Positions 33,579 through 45,450 of a DNA stretch of 64,000 bases are shown piece after piece. The translations under genes were made by a program, and so were the position numbers. The notes under the pieces are model-generated. The model was not told the DNA's origin, did not search any database, and saw only the letters and a program-made list of their open reading frames with translations. Where the stretch lies: contig NC_059543.1 in assembly GCF_905220415.1 (NCBI RefSeq), positions 124,001-188,000 on the forward strand, written 5' to 3'. How positions within the stretch are numbered: the first letter of the stretch is position 1; every line of letters begins with the position of its first letter. This DNA is from Colias croceus. Taxonomy: Eukaryota > Arthropoda > Insecta > Lepidoptera > Pieridae.

Positions 33579-33771
33579 GGGCTGATTTTTCAATCCTTGG
33601 TTTAAACTGATCCGTCCAATAAAGTATTACACGATAATATTAAAATGTCACCTATAAACTTTCAAATACAGGTTAGAATACATTTTTGAAATGGTAGTTT
33701 CAAAATGGTTAAAAGTTATTCGTTGAACGTATTCAACGAATAACTTTTAACCGAGGATTAAAAACTCAGCC
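33579..33771. mobile_element. Harbinger-like MITE with internal palindrome
   Basis: Starts GGGCTGATTTTTCAATCC after TAA and ends in the near-complement AGGATTAAAAACTCAGCC before a TTA-type sequence. GGG/CCC-type ends with a TAA/TTA target suggest PIF/Harbinger. Next to the right end is a hairpin, AAAAGTTATTCGTTGAA / TTCAACGAATAACTTTT, with a 4-base loop (33711-33748). About 190 bp, non-coding. Confidence 0.7.
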
Positions 33772-34003
33772 TTTAAAGTAATATTTTCCTTAATAATGAT
33801 TGATAAATTAAATAGATAAACACAAGACTTAAAATTTTTCAAAGGAGCAAAATTAAATAGTAGATAAAACATTGCTTTGAAAATAAACATGTTAGATCTC
33901 TATCTTACTCACAGAATCAATTAAAAAGATTGGATACGTGTATTTCCATCACGTATCTCTTTGATAACAAAAGGTTTGATTCAAAATCGTTCATGCATGC
34001 TTT

Positions 34004-34076
34004 GCGTAGCACTTACGTAGATGCGCCGTAGATCCACTGTAGACGCGTAGACATTGTAGATGTATCGTAGAAGCAT
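34004..34076 (+). repeat. GTAG repeat cluster, about 10-bp spacing
   Basis: Seven GTAG words in 70 bases, starting with GCGTAGCAC and continuing ACGTAGATGCGCCGTAGATC. Spacings are 8-12 bp. The nine bases GCGTAGCAC recur exactly at 40602 and 58482. Confidence 0.6.
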
Positions 34077-35559
34077 TGGCAAATTTCGTACATACCGGAT
34101 TATTTTCTTGAAATGCAAAATAACACTTTATATCTAGTAACTATCGTGCATAAAAAGTATTCATTAATAAATATTAAATTAATTTCAAGAGCGCTATCAG
34201 AAAGTATCGTTGCTAAAATTCAAATGAACATAGAATTAATTGTGTTTATTATAAGTCATTGCTAAAATATCTAATCTATATATAGGTACTACAGCAGATA
34301 ATCAAGTTACCATTGTTTCAAATCGACAATATTATACAAAACTATAAACACAAAACAAACAACGGCGTGCAGATCGTTTACAATCTCAATATGCTAAGCA
34401 TTGCTCGCAGCTCGCGGTATTCAAACCTTCGCGAGCTTTTTCTTATTTCGCACAAACCGATCCTGAACGTAACAAATTAAAATTTAATTCAATTGGAATT
34501 GAACCATTGCAAGAAAAGAAAAAATACGACGACGCTCGGGAAGGGCTGGCTTCTTTCAATTAACTTGTATTTTTATATCCAGGCCATGAGGTAATGATTA
34601 TGTTTACCTTTTTCAAAGATATCTTCTAATATTCTATACATACACGTGTTTATTAGAGCGCGACATTTCGTTGCCAGTTAGTTTTTTGATAATTTCAGTG
34701 TTGGTTGTGAGAAAGCTCAGTCAGTCAACTATATGAAATTTTGATTTATCAAATAAATTCAATAAAGCATAATATTGTAAAATTATAGTGACCTCAGTCA
34801 AAGTACTTATTAAAGGGTATGTTCGTATTCGATACGCTTCGGTTGGTCGCCGCGATTGTTCTCACAAGACCACAAGGAACGGTCACATTAACTATTCATT
34901 ATAATTGAATACAGTAATCAGATAATACAATAAAGCCATAGATTTTAGAAAAATGATGTATTTTATTTTATTAAAAAAATAACTTACTGGCACTAGGAAA
35001 TAATTTACATACTTAATAAATATTAATTAGTGAAACACACTGATTTAATAATGATGATGAATAAATTATTTTAAGACTAATAAATCCCCAGTCGTAAACG
35101 ATATTATATGATTCATATTTCAACATCGCTAATCACTGTAATTAAGCTCATTTCACTTGCGTCTCTAACAATATTGGCTGACATAAAAATGATATAAATT
35201 TCGTCCAGTGAGCGTTCACGGGAATTACAGCTAAAATATGGCGTTGTTGTCAACTTGAATAATTCAGTAATTTATTAAAAAGGTCCTTTATCTTCATTAG
35301 TTCTTTGGTGTTTTAGAATGCAAAATATTTCAGTGTACGGTAACCAGCCGTAATATAATTAATGTTGAGCATAAGTTTTAAAACATTACATTAATTTTTA
35401 TTTAAATAATATTACGTCATTTTTTGTAGTTGATCATATTGATCTTTTAATCTTTTGGTTCAAAATTCTCTCTCCCACTGTCTCGATCTCCAAATTTTCA
35501 AGCGAATGTTTAAATACAGACACAAATTAAAGATATCGTACTTGTATAAGAAGTCATTA

Positions 35560-35740
35560 CACAGGGAACTCATTACGAATTACACTCAAAGAACAATAGT
35601 ATCCCGCTAATTCTTCCGGGGAGGCTCAGCTCCGTGGCTCCACATATTTGCATTTCCCACCAATTTCCGACGCCATTGCTGTCTTCATTTCAATACGGAG
35701 GGATTTCTCTTCTTGCTATACGAGTGTGTATTCACTTAAT
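35560..35740. promoter_or_regulatory. Candidate cis-regulatory block
   Basis: Balanced composition with the octamer ATTTGCAT (POU-domain core) at 35646, GCTAATTC, and CATTACGAATTAC. Not repeated in the window. Weak evidence. Confidence 0.15.
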
Positions 35741-36081
35741 GGGGAAACGTGATTCGGAAACAAACACTTTGTGATAATGATATTTTGTGAGCGTATTGTG
35801 AGCGTATCGAATGTATTAAATAATGTTATTATTATGATTAGTTTTGGTTTACTACGAGCCTTTCCACTAAGCATATTTTTTTTCTGTTCTGTGTGTTAGA
35901 TTATAATAATTAATATATGTATTTTTTTAATTGGTGGCAAATAAAACGCTTTCTATTTAACTATATTTCTATTTTAATTTCCATCTCTCATTTCACTCTC
36001 TTCAAGTTTGGCTTTGTTTAAGTTAAAGTCTATCTCTGTAAATAAATATTATCAAAATTAGTTGTATTATAGATTATGACA

Positions 36082-36449
36082 TTATGAAATCCTAGGTCCC
36101 GTTAAAGAGCCAGATGGTAGCTTCAGAATCCGCAGAAACGCGGAAATTCAACACCTCGTGGCCGAGCCCAACATCATTGGCCAGACAAAGGCACAACGCC
36201 TCCGATGGCTCGGTCACGTTTTAAAAATGGGGGATGATCGGGCCGCGAAAAAGGCATATTTGGGCATTCCAACTGGCCGACGTCCCGTGGGCCGTCCCAG
36301 ATATCGATGGAGCGACGCAACTGTAGCCGATTTACGCAACTTGGAGGCCGTCAATTGGCAAGAAACTGCGCGCGATCGAGAAAAGTGGCGTAAACTCGTG
36401 TCGGAAGCCAAGACTCTGTTTGGGTCGCAGAGCTAGTTAAGTAAGTAAG
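36082..36449 (+). mobile_element. 5'-truncated RTE-like LINE
   Basis: A 368-bp insertion between perfect duplications. Only the end of the ORF and a tail GTTAAGTAAGTAAGT remain; tandem TAAG units in place of poly(A) are typical of the RTE group. Strong 5' truncation reflects incomplete reverse transcription. Confidence 0.88.
36083..36436 (+). pseudogene. C-terminal fragment of RTE-like reverse transcriptase
   Basis: 117 codons are open from the insertion edge to TAG at 36434-36436, with no start codon of their own. The sequence runs YEILGPVKEPDGSFRIRRN, then LRWLGHVLKMGDDRAAKKAY and GRRPVGRPRYRWSD, the region after the polymerase domain in RTE-type LINEs. The endonuclease and the YADD polymerase core are missing, so it cannot function. 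The frame is unbroken, so the insertion is fairly young. GHVLKM and GRPRYRW have counterparts (GHTLRR, GRPKLTW) in the larger copy at 46.5 kb, but the two proteins differ clearly, so they come from different subfamilies. Confidence 0.85.
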
Positions 36450-38411
36450 TATAGATTATGACAGTTAAATCGAAAGCAATACATCTCTCTTTATGACCTT
36501 ATACCGAGCATAAATCAGCAAAAAATAAATTGACACGAACAACATAATATTTTATCTAACTCCGAATATATTAATCCTATCCCCTGTAACACAAACGTGT
36601 GACAAATGATAACACTCTGTTCGCAAGTAAGGCCACACGCCGCCGGCATGTTCCAACGGTACGTTTCTCCAAAGGTACGTTTTTATGCGGCTCACCTGAG
36701 ATGTAATTTTTCACACGACTCGGGTCGCCAGAGATCTGTGGCCATAAATCTCATCGAACAATCGCTTTTTGAAGTTTTCTTATCTCTAAAAACACGGGTA
36801 AGTGTGAATTGGCGGAAAAGGTGTGGGTTTTGTAGTGTTTTTCACAATAGAATTACATGCGGTGTGGTTTTCGTGAATAGCTTTAAAATTGACGAAGAAA
36901 TTGTTTTTTTATTTGTTTAGTCAATAAAATACATAAATCCGAGTATGATTCGACAAATACTACTTACACAAAAAAATACATTTTAACCAAAAATTGTACG
37001 AACGTTTGTAGGTAATTGTAAGAACAAATAATATAGGTATCTATTAATCGATTAAAGATATTAATTCTATGTGACGTCTTAATTAAACTTCATTTTTAAT
37101 TCAATCTTGTTTTTAATTAAAAACAATGCGTTTCATATGCATGACTCCACTTCTTTTACATCATTTTGCAGCTATTTGCATATATTCCAGCGGACGGGAC
37201 AATGAAGCCAAGTTAACATTCTACTATTTACATTTAATTTCGCGTTCAATTAAAAGAAAATATAGTTTCATCTGTATGAAATAGCAGCGAACCCATCGTG
37301 TAGAATTGCCAAAACATTCCATATTTTTGTTAGTTATTTTAGTTATACGTTACTTGTTGGTTTTCATAAGATCAAGAAAATAACTTGTAATATTGACACT
37401 TGTACGTTGAATAATATTTGTTTCATATAACTATTAAACTAACTCAAATCAACTTTAACACAATACTTAAATATTGATTACATTTCCAACAGTTTTTCTT
37501 TACACAATATTCACTTCAAAAATTAAGTAGGTATCTACTACACTATTTTTACTTTCAAATAACCGCCATAACTTCAATTTTATCGATAAGGGAATTCTTA
37601 ATTAACTTAATAGAAATAAAAATAAAACGTATAAAGAATTAGATATTATCAATAGAAGTTAGTCCCGTCCCCCGCGGAACGCTAAACCGTTACAAACAGA
37701 TATTGCATTGATTTATTATTCTCCATTCAGTTCATTGTTTGTGTGAGATTAGTCCCTTATCTTTGTGTAAAAGGGAAAATATTTTATTTCTCTTACAATA
37801 GAACTCTCCGTGAATAATAAGTAGCGACGCTTTACCTATCAATTCTGTTTATCAGAAATTAAATCATATTTTCTTATGCCTTGTTGCCTAATGGATCGCC
37901 TGGTAGATAATGATCGCCGAACTTTTTCCTTCTAAACATTTCCAATGAAGTGAAAGAATGTGATGTCACGATATGTTATGTGAATTTGTAGGAAATTATA
38001 TTTATTTGATCAATAGTAATTGTTTGTTTTCAAAATCAAAAAAAATCAAAATTGTTTATTTGGAACACAACAACACATTACAAAAACGTTTTATAAATGC
38101 AGTGATAATATTGGAATCAAAATGTAAGTAAGAACAATTTGTATTCATTTCAAAACATTTCTTTCATTATTATCAATGAACCTACGATAGTTTACAACTA
38201 TGAAGTATTTATCAATAACTTTATGTTATAAGATCATATGCCAATTTTATTTGCATATTTCGTCTTACCCAAAACCACTCTAATAATAATAAATTTGCAA
38301 CTGAAATTAATAAACAATGAAGGATGTAAATAGTAACATTGCTGACCCGTTTCTGTTCAGTAATTCCTATAATTAATTAGGACGATTGGTTACAGCCTAA
38401 TTAAGTATCGA

Positions 38412-38419
38412 TGACGTCA
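38412..38419. promoter_or_regulatory. TGACGTCA palindrome (CRE consensus)
   Basis: Perfect CREB/ATF site within CGATGACGTCATAATAAC. Confidence 0.3.
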
Positions 38420-38929
38420 TAATAACATTACAAGCAGGTAATTATATGTATTCCTTAATGCTCCACATATTCAAACCAATTTAATATAGTAGATAATATA
38501 TTATATCATGGTAGAGTAATATCATTTTTTGATAAATTTGATTAAAAATTTTTGACACATTTCGTTCGACACAGCTCCTTTTAGATGCCGACATAAAATT
38601 GAATATACCTTCTTAATTATTTTTATGCATACGGGACAAATAGAGACAGTCACTTTTGTGCGATAAAGGACAAACATTCGCTGTTGGCTGAGTATATATA
38701 AATTTAGTAGATAAACACATTCGATAAGCTGTATATAGATATAAAGACAGATAGATAAACACAGAGCCTCGAGAAGCAATTGCTGCGAAGGGGGCAATTC
38801 CTCGGCGGAGAAATACGCATGTGCTGTCATTTGCCTCGGGCGAGCTGCTTCGCGAGGCCGCTCGCTCTGTGGAGACAAAACCTATTAAAGAATGCATAAA
38901 AAAGAACATTGCTAATAAAATTAATTAAC

Positions 38930-39200
38930 TCATAATTCTACCACATCCATTAATGGCAGAAATGAGGTGGAAATTTTTACATTAATGTTACGGCTTATTA
39001 AGATAAATGCATCTCGTATAACCGTAATAAATTCATAAATTATGTAGCAATTCGCTCGAAGCATTACGGCGCGGATTTGTGAGCAGTTAAGATGTTGTTT
39101 ATTCTGTTCGGACCTCGCTAATTCATTTACGTTATTCGTCGGAAAACTTCCGGCTTTATGGCATTGGATTATGTTTCTTGTGAAAGATTTTGTGAGTAAA
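38930..39200. promoter_or_regulatory. Candidate cis-regulatory block
   Basis: About 270 bp of balanced unique sequence with the palindrome CCATTAATGG at 38948 and several TAAT cores. A 96-codon minus-strand frame across it has no recognisable content. Confidence 0.15.
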
Positions 39201-39732
39201 GTGAGATATACATTATACAAGCCAGAACATAAGCTGGTTACATCTTTGATTTTATTATTTATTTATTTACAGAATGAAACGAATATGGATTTCATTTTTA
39301 GGATTAGGTTAGGATTATCATAATTTTATGCTTTTATATGTATATGGGAGTAAGTCAGTGTTAATGTGATATATTTTTTTATTTCAGTTATATAGAGTTA
39401 GAATGAGAAGAAAATAGAAGATAATTGCAGAGGAATTTTTGATAATTTTTAGCAGATATGAAGAGCAGATGAAATCTTATCATTTTTTACAATTAAACAA
39501 TAATTTAACACGTCTTTACATAAGTTTGTAGGTACTTATAATAAAATCAACAGTTATAAATTTCGTTTTCTATACCACTTACTACTTAACAAAAACAAAC
39601 TCAAACGTTTAGATTTATTACACTTAATTAAAATAATTATTTGAATTTTGAAATTCAAACAGCTTCTAGTTTAAGAAGTTTCGCCAAACCCTATGAAATA
39701 AGTTTATGAATATTTAAATTACATTAGAACCT

Positions 39733-39805
39733 GGCCGGCGGGGCGCGGGGAGGGGCAGCGGGGTGAGCGGTGAGGGGGGCGGGGGGAGCAGGGCACGGGC
39801 CACGG
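39733..39805 (+). repeat. G-rich island, potential G-quadruplex
   Basis: GGCGGGGCGCGGGGAGGGGC, AGCGGGGTGAG and GAGGGGGGCGGGGGGAGCAG; at least eight G3+ tracts on the plus strand. Confidence 0.8.
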
Positions 39806-42581
39806 ACGAAAAGTTTCGGATAAGGAAACTATACTGACCCTCTCCTTTTTAATGTAACCTTTCTATGAACCTTCGTATGTAATTTTACAGTATAATATTA
39901 TTATTTGTTACTTAATATTATTTATGTGAAATATAAGGTAATAAGAGGTAACTCTTTAAACATGAAAAATAAGCTTCACGAACACGTTAGGCCACGAATC
40001 TTAAGAGACATAATGTACCCCAGTAAACTGAAATCTAATGGAAATAAATAAATGATGCTTAACAACTCTTCGTCAGCTAAAAGTTAAGGGTCAAAGACGT
40101 TAAAAATACAAAGAATAGATCGATACATCGATTTCAGTCGTTTTTATCAACATAACATTAATTAAAACACTACAAACATTTGGTTATGCGCCTATGCGGC
40201 CTAAACTGGTACAAAAGCCCTCATGCATGCAGCGAGTGAAAAATTGAATAAAAACAATATAATTGAAGCCCAGCGTAGTGTTATTTAGGCTGTACTATAG
40301 AAGCTAGCACTTAGCACTTCACCAGAACGATCGTCATTAAAAAACAACATCTCTACAAAAAGTTTGAAGCGAACTGGATATTTTTTCATACAGACTTCTT
40401 TTTATACGTGCATTTTATGAATAGTTTCAAACCTTAGTCGATTTAAATAACGTTTGTGTGAAACGGGTGTCGTCGAGCGAGACATACACACACACATACA
40501 CACAGACTTACACACATATGCATGTGTATGCACATACATCCACGTTACTAAAATGTAGAGTGGAAAAGTTTTTTGAAACCGTAGCCGTAGAGATCCGCAA
40601 AGCGTAGCACGGTGCTGGCGCAGTAGTCTCGCGTTTATCGGCAACATTCTGCGTTGTATCTTCGGTTTAAATGTTTCAACGTGAATTTTTAAACGTTTTG
40701 TACTAATTGAGAAAAATATAATAATAATCTTGAATTCACGTTCAAAATAATTACTACCGATTATCGTCTTTACTGCAATTGTATCTTATTATATCTGCAG
40801 TACAATTTCCTCCATGAATAATAACTACATAATTAAAAAAATATATTTTATGATAATATTTAAAACATTACACATCTTATTAATCCGATTTTTTTTATTG
40901 CTCTCAACTAAATCGATAGTGGTTAAATTTTTATGAAACGACGTTTTATTTTCTGTGATAAATTTTGCATATTTTAACCTGTAGGTCTCTTTTCGTGACA
41001 TTTTAATAAACTAATATCTCTCATCTTATTCCAGATCGAAACTTATGTGTATCTTGATTGAATATTAGTCGCTTTTTGACAGTTATGAAAAAGGCATCAA
41101 ACATACATAACTTTGATAATAACATCAAGATGATGAAATTTCATTACATTAGTTAAAATTGTATAAATTAAAAACAATCACATATTTTCCTCAAATATTA
41201 AGCATACAAGGTTACTTCAATGCTACACAGCGTACAGCATACAATATTATTGTATTAAGCATTGTTTAGAGCGCCGCACTAGTAGCGTCACTCGACTGCG
41301 CGTAACTTGCGCTGAATAACATCGCAAACTTTCAGCCTTATTTACGGGAGCTGTGTGACGAGGAATTTCAAGTAGGGAGAACTTCCCCAAATTAGAGAAA
41401 AACTCGCTAGATAAATAATGCAGTTTATAGTTCGGGTAGTGGCTGAAATTTTAATATAACCGTGTAATTGGGGTAGAGTTAAATGTATAGTTCATATAAA
41501 TTAATAAATGGCACATAACATCATTATGATTCTTTGAGAGCATATTTGAGAATAGTATCATGTTGGTCATGTTGACTTTTTTTGAAATAAATCTCGATCA
41601 TTCTGTGTAAAACATTAAACAACCTTTTAATAAATTAATGTCTCAAGAAATAATACTCAAACACATTTCTTGGCTATAAAAAACAGTTCTTATAAAATAA
41701 AATTTGCTAAATTCGCTTAACTACAGAGTACAGAGAGTTTTACAAAAGACTCAAATTTATTTAAGGGAACGTAACCGCTATTCTTCATTTATCTCTTTAT
41801 TTGTCTGCTAAAAGGACGCTCATATTGCAGCGAGGATAATTTTTAAAAGGCACAAAGTATCTCGTAGCGAGCGTTCACTTTGTAATATCTTGTCTTAAAA
41901 TACAAAGCAATGTTTAGCTCCAGCAATTACCAGCAAGCGTCTGAAAATTTTATATTTAGTGAACAAATAAAGTACCTACTATTGTTTTCCTTTTAAAACA
42001 TTTTGTTCTTACCAATTTCGTTTTTACGTTATCCGATGTATCGTGATTGGATCAGTACTGAAAGTTCATTGGAACAGCTCTGAAAATTGTGTATGAAATG
42101 ATGTAATTTCCACTATATTTAAAATCAAGTTAACTTAAGTCAGTCGACAAATACTTGAAATATCCGATTGTAGCCCACAATGTTAAAGTGAAGTACTTAT
42201 TCTTTCATCTTTTTCACTTAACAAAGATTTGAATCAACGACCTTCGTCCCCAAATTATTAAATGAGGCCATTGAAAAACGGAGCTTTGTACCGTACTTGA
42301 GACTAATGTGTGTTATAATTTTTTGATACATTTCATTATGAAGGTTTAAATTTGTGTGAAGTATATGGTTTTATGTATAAAAAATAGCCTAATAATTCCT
42401 CTTGGGCCACGTCGAGCACTTATTATCAAGTGACGCATCAGCTCTGTTGCCTACTCTTGCAGTAATACACCTACTCTCAATAATACCTACAGATTGCTTT
42501 AAAGAGTTTGCAGGATAGCAAAAAGGCACCTTTTATATTGAGGTATAATTTCGATTCGACTAAAAATATCTCAAAAATAAA
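39806..42581. other. Unique AT-rich stretch
   Basis: Includes a CA-rich microsatellite at 40486-40520 (ACACACACACATACACAC) and a CGTAG cluster at 40580. No gene or transposon recognised. Confidence 0.3.
40580..40625 (+). repeat. CGTAG repeat cluster
   Basis: CCGTAGCCGTAGAG, then GCGTAGCACGG, then GCAGTAGTC. Shares GCGTAGCAC with the 34.0 and 58.5 kb clusters. Confidence 0.5.
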
Positions 42582-42822
42582 TCCATACTAATATTATAAA
42601 TGCGAAAGTAACTCTGTCTGTCTTTCTGTCTGTTACTCAATCACGCCTAAACTACTGAACCAATTTTCATGAAATTTGATATGGAGATATTTTGATACCC
42701 GAGAAAGGACATAGGCTACTTTTTATCCCGGGAAAATGACGTAATCCCGGAAATCCCACGGGAACGGGAACTATGCGGGTTTTTCTTTGATTGCGCGGGC
42801 GAAGCCGCGGGCGGAAAGCTAG
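42582..42822 (+). mobile_element. Non-autonomous Helitron-type element
   Basis: 241 bp from TCCATACTAATATTATAAAT to GGAAAGCTAG followed by T. The subterminal hairpin GCGGGCGAAGCCGCGGGC is well preserved, and the middle has GGCTACTTTTTATCCCGGG. This is the most intact Helitron copy here. It inserted between A and T, as Helitrons do. Non-coding. Confidence 0.85.
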
Positions 42823-44420
42823 TATATCAATATAACTTCGCAGTGTGTTTTAACTTTAGGTATATCTCAAACTATCGTATCGTTTGGTGTGAAAACTATT
42901 CACAGTTACAACATATTATTATTCATGAACAACTTCATGTATCTATACACACTAGTAACTACATACTACACACTAATGCGCTCCACAAACTTTCGCAATT
43001 TACTTAACCTCCTTTATGAAGCATCCAGTTGTAAGTAACGTTAGATTTATTACGAGAAAAATTATGCATAACGCTCAACCGGAATTATACTTACCCTTTT
43101 TGTTGAAAGAACCGTAGACTTACAATGTATGAGTTAAACACAGTTCTGATGTACATATTATTATTGTTTTTATTTGATTAATTTAATACAAATTTGTGAA
43201 ATTCTGTCGGTGCTATTCTAACAGATAAATTAGTTACCTAATAATTATTAGGTAACTAATTTATTAATTATAATGATTATATATATTATTATACTAATTG
43301 ATTATAATCAACTAATCATAATGTGTAGAGTGGATATTGTTTTTACGAGAATATTAAACTTACGTAAAAAAGAAAAGAAGAACAAGTACACTTTGGATCA
43401 GATTCAAATTGCATACGCTGGTTTGCTGTAGCCATAAAAATAAAGAAAAGAGTCAATATTATATAAAGAATTGAAAGAGTGACACTTTATTCATCAGTTT
43501 ATCAATACAGAAATTGAATAAAACTGCAAAACGTTGTATGAAAGAACATTTTCAATGCGACAATTAATAACAATGCTCCGATCTCTTTTTGCGCTCCTTA
43601 CATAACTTTATTATTCAATATACAGGAAGTCGAAGTTTATATATTCGCCTCCAGCATGCCCGACGGCCTTAAAATAAGGATTGGATAAGGATACGTAAAA
43701 CATATAAATTTTACAGTCTATTTAGAAGTTATAAGGCAGATCCGGAACTCAGAAGGACGAAAAGGAAAAAATTCCTTATTCACATTGAATAACAGTTTCC
43801 GTTTAAGCCCTTTTAATACCTTAAGTTGAAATTTCAGAGTAAAAGATATTTCTTTGTTCATTTGTCCCACTTTAGGAGCAAAGGAATTTGAAAGGAATTT
43901 GCTTTCACTGATTTCAAAAGAATTTCGTAAGGTCTTGTTGTAACATTGGACCTATGTTGGTAACTGACTATCAGTCGCAGCTTCGTATGTGTTTATTATA
44001 TTATAACCTTTTTTACTACTAATCTTGTTAATGCATAAATTCATACATTATTTTCCATCATAATAATAATAATAACTTATAATAAAAAATTTAAATTAAA
44101 TAGAAATATTATAATAACTTTGCTATAGATCAATCCTAATTGAAAGATAATTGTATAGAAACAAGCTCAAACATTGATTTATTTAACCAGACTTCTTTTA
44201 AAACCAATTTTGAATACTAGAGTAATTTATCACCATTTTTCATTATAATTTTAAAAATTGCTTTCATCTGTAAAAAAGTACGTAGGTATGTATTAAAGAA
44301 GAAAATTGTGTACCGCAACATAATTTCACAAAGGGTCTATAAAGTTCGCAAATGAAGACGCCAAATGGATATTGAATGTGTTTTCAGAACCTTTTGGGTA
44401 TCGTGATAAATTCCTGTATC
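42823..44420. other. AT-rich stretch with palindrome
   Basis: No gene seen. A 40-bp perfect palindrome lies at 43225. Confidence 0.3.
43225..43264. repeat. 40-bp perfect palindrome
   Basis: Each half reads ATAAATTAGTTACCTAATAA; the two halves meet without a loop. Cruciform-prone. No transposon ends or duplications are visible. Confidence 0.85.
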
Positions 44421-44480
44421 GGCGGGGGAGGGCGCGGGAGGAGGAGGGGCGCGGGGTGAACGACGCGGGGGGGGGGGCTG
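44421..44480 (+). repeat. G-rich island, potential G-quadruplex
   Basis: GGCGGGGGAGGGCGCGGGAG, GAGGAGGGGCGCGGGG and a run of 11-12 G at 44467-44477. Confidence 0.8.
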
Positions 44481-44694
44481 CTGAGTCATCGTGTTCACTG
44501 ATTACATTCTGGAGGTTTGAAAACGACATATCACAATGGGATGAAGTTCCTTGTAATGACGAATCGTGGGCTATGTTATACCTAGGTAGAGCTTTTTAAC
44601 CTAATTTGTTCTTTTTTGTATAGATTAGGTACGAAATGCGGTAGAAAAACACGTCAATAAGAAAATTGTAACATAATATATGATTATCATGCTA

Positions 44695-44909
44695 TCTATA
44701 CTAATATTATAAAGCTGAAGAGTTTGCGTATTTGTTTGAACGCACTAATCTAAGAAAAGTGGTACTGGTCCGATTTGAAAAATTATTTTGGTGTTAGATA
44801 GCCCATTTATCGAGGAATACATAATATATCATCATCATATCGTAATATATCATCACGCTATGACCAACAGGAGTAGCGTTCTGCGTGTAAAACCGCGGGG
44901 CACAGCTAG
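44695..44909 (+). mobile_element. Non-autonomous Helitron-type element
   Basis: TCTATACTAATATTATAAAG to GGGGCACAGCTAG followed by T. Contains TAGCCCATTTATCGAGGAA and ATGACCAACAGGAGTAGC, the family's internal blocks. Same subfamily as the 49.84 kb copy. Confidence 0.85.
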
Positions 44910-45450
44910 TCTCTGAAACAGCTGACAACATTTTTTATCTTAATTTAAACACGATAATGCATACAAACACATTCACTCTATCTATTCAATTACATACTCT
45001 TATACTATAGTTTAGTAATTTTATATTATAAATACATGCTGATTTACTAATGTAAGGAATACCTATCTGTAACGTTTTCATGTCTAAATACTAATCAGTC
45101 TACCTTTATGAACTTCTACTTGTACGTATGAAGCTAAACCTAATGACTTATATCATTGTGTAAAGCTAATAGTTTATTGGAACCATTAATCTAACATGGG
45201 AACGGCTTTCCTCAAAAACCAACGGCCATAACAATTCATTCAAATCTAAGCCAAATGATCTACAGGTGAAAGCCGAGTTTCCTCTGCAAACCAAGAGTCA
45301 GTGGCAGAATTGAGAGATTTACGAGGTCTGAACATCATGTAGGATTCCCCAGATATCGCTTCTATTTCCATTATCTTATCCTAAAGCCTATTTCAGGTGC
45401 AAAACGCCTTTCACTAACTGGTTAGACATGTGTCATCGGTAAGCAACACA
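44910..45450. other. AT-rich stretch, no gene seen
   Basis: Nothing recognised between the Helitron and the MITE. Confidence 0.35.

Larger units (their letters stand above)
33772..36067. other. Mostly unique sequence
   Basis: Contains the GTAG cluster at 34004 and a regulatory candidate at 35560. Otherwise AT-rich, with no gene seen. Confidence 0.3.
36068..36463. repeat. 14-bp target-site duplication around RTE fragment
   Basis: TATAGATTATGACA is found exactly at 36068-36081 and 36450-36463, directly flanking the LINE piece. Confidence 0.9.
36464..39732. other. Mostly unique sequence
   Basis: Contains a CRE at 38412 and a regulatory candidate at 38930. GCCTGGTAGATAATGATCGC near 37900 resembles the stem-loop of the 9.0 kb LINE tail but lacks the rest. 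Segment 38030-38110 (TCAAAATTGTTTATTTGGAA) may be an old LINE 3' end in reverse. No host gene seen. Confidence 0.3.

Noticed and set aside
39299..39325. TTAGG telomeric-type repeat
   Set aside because: Only two or three degenerate TTAGG words, not an array.
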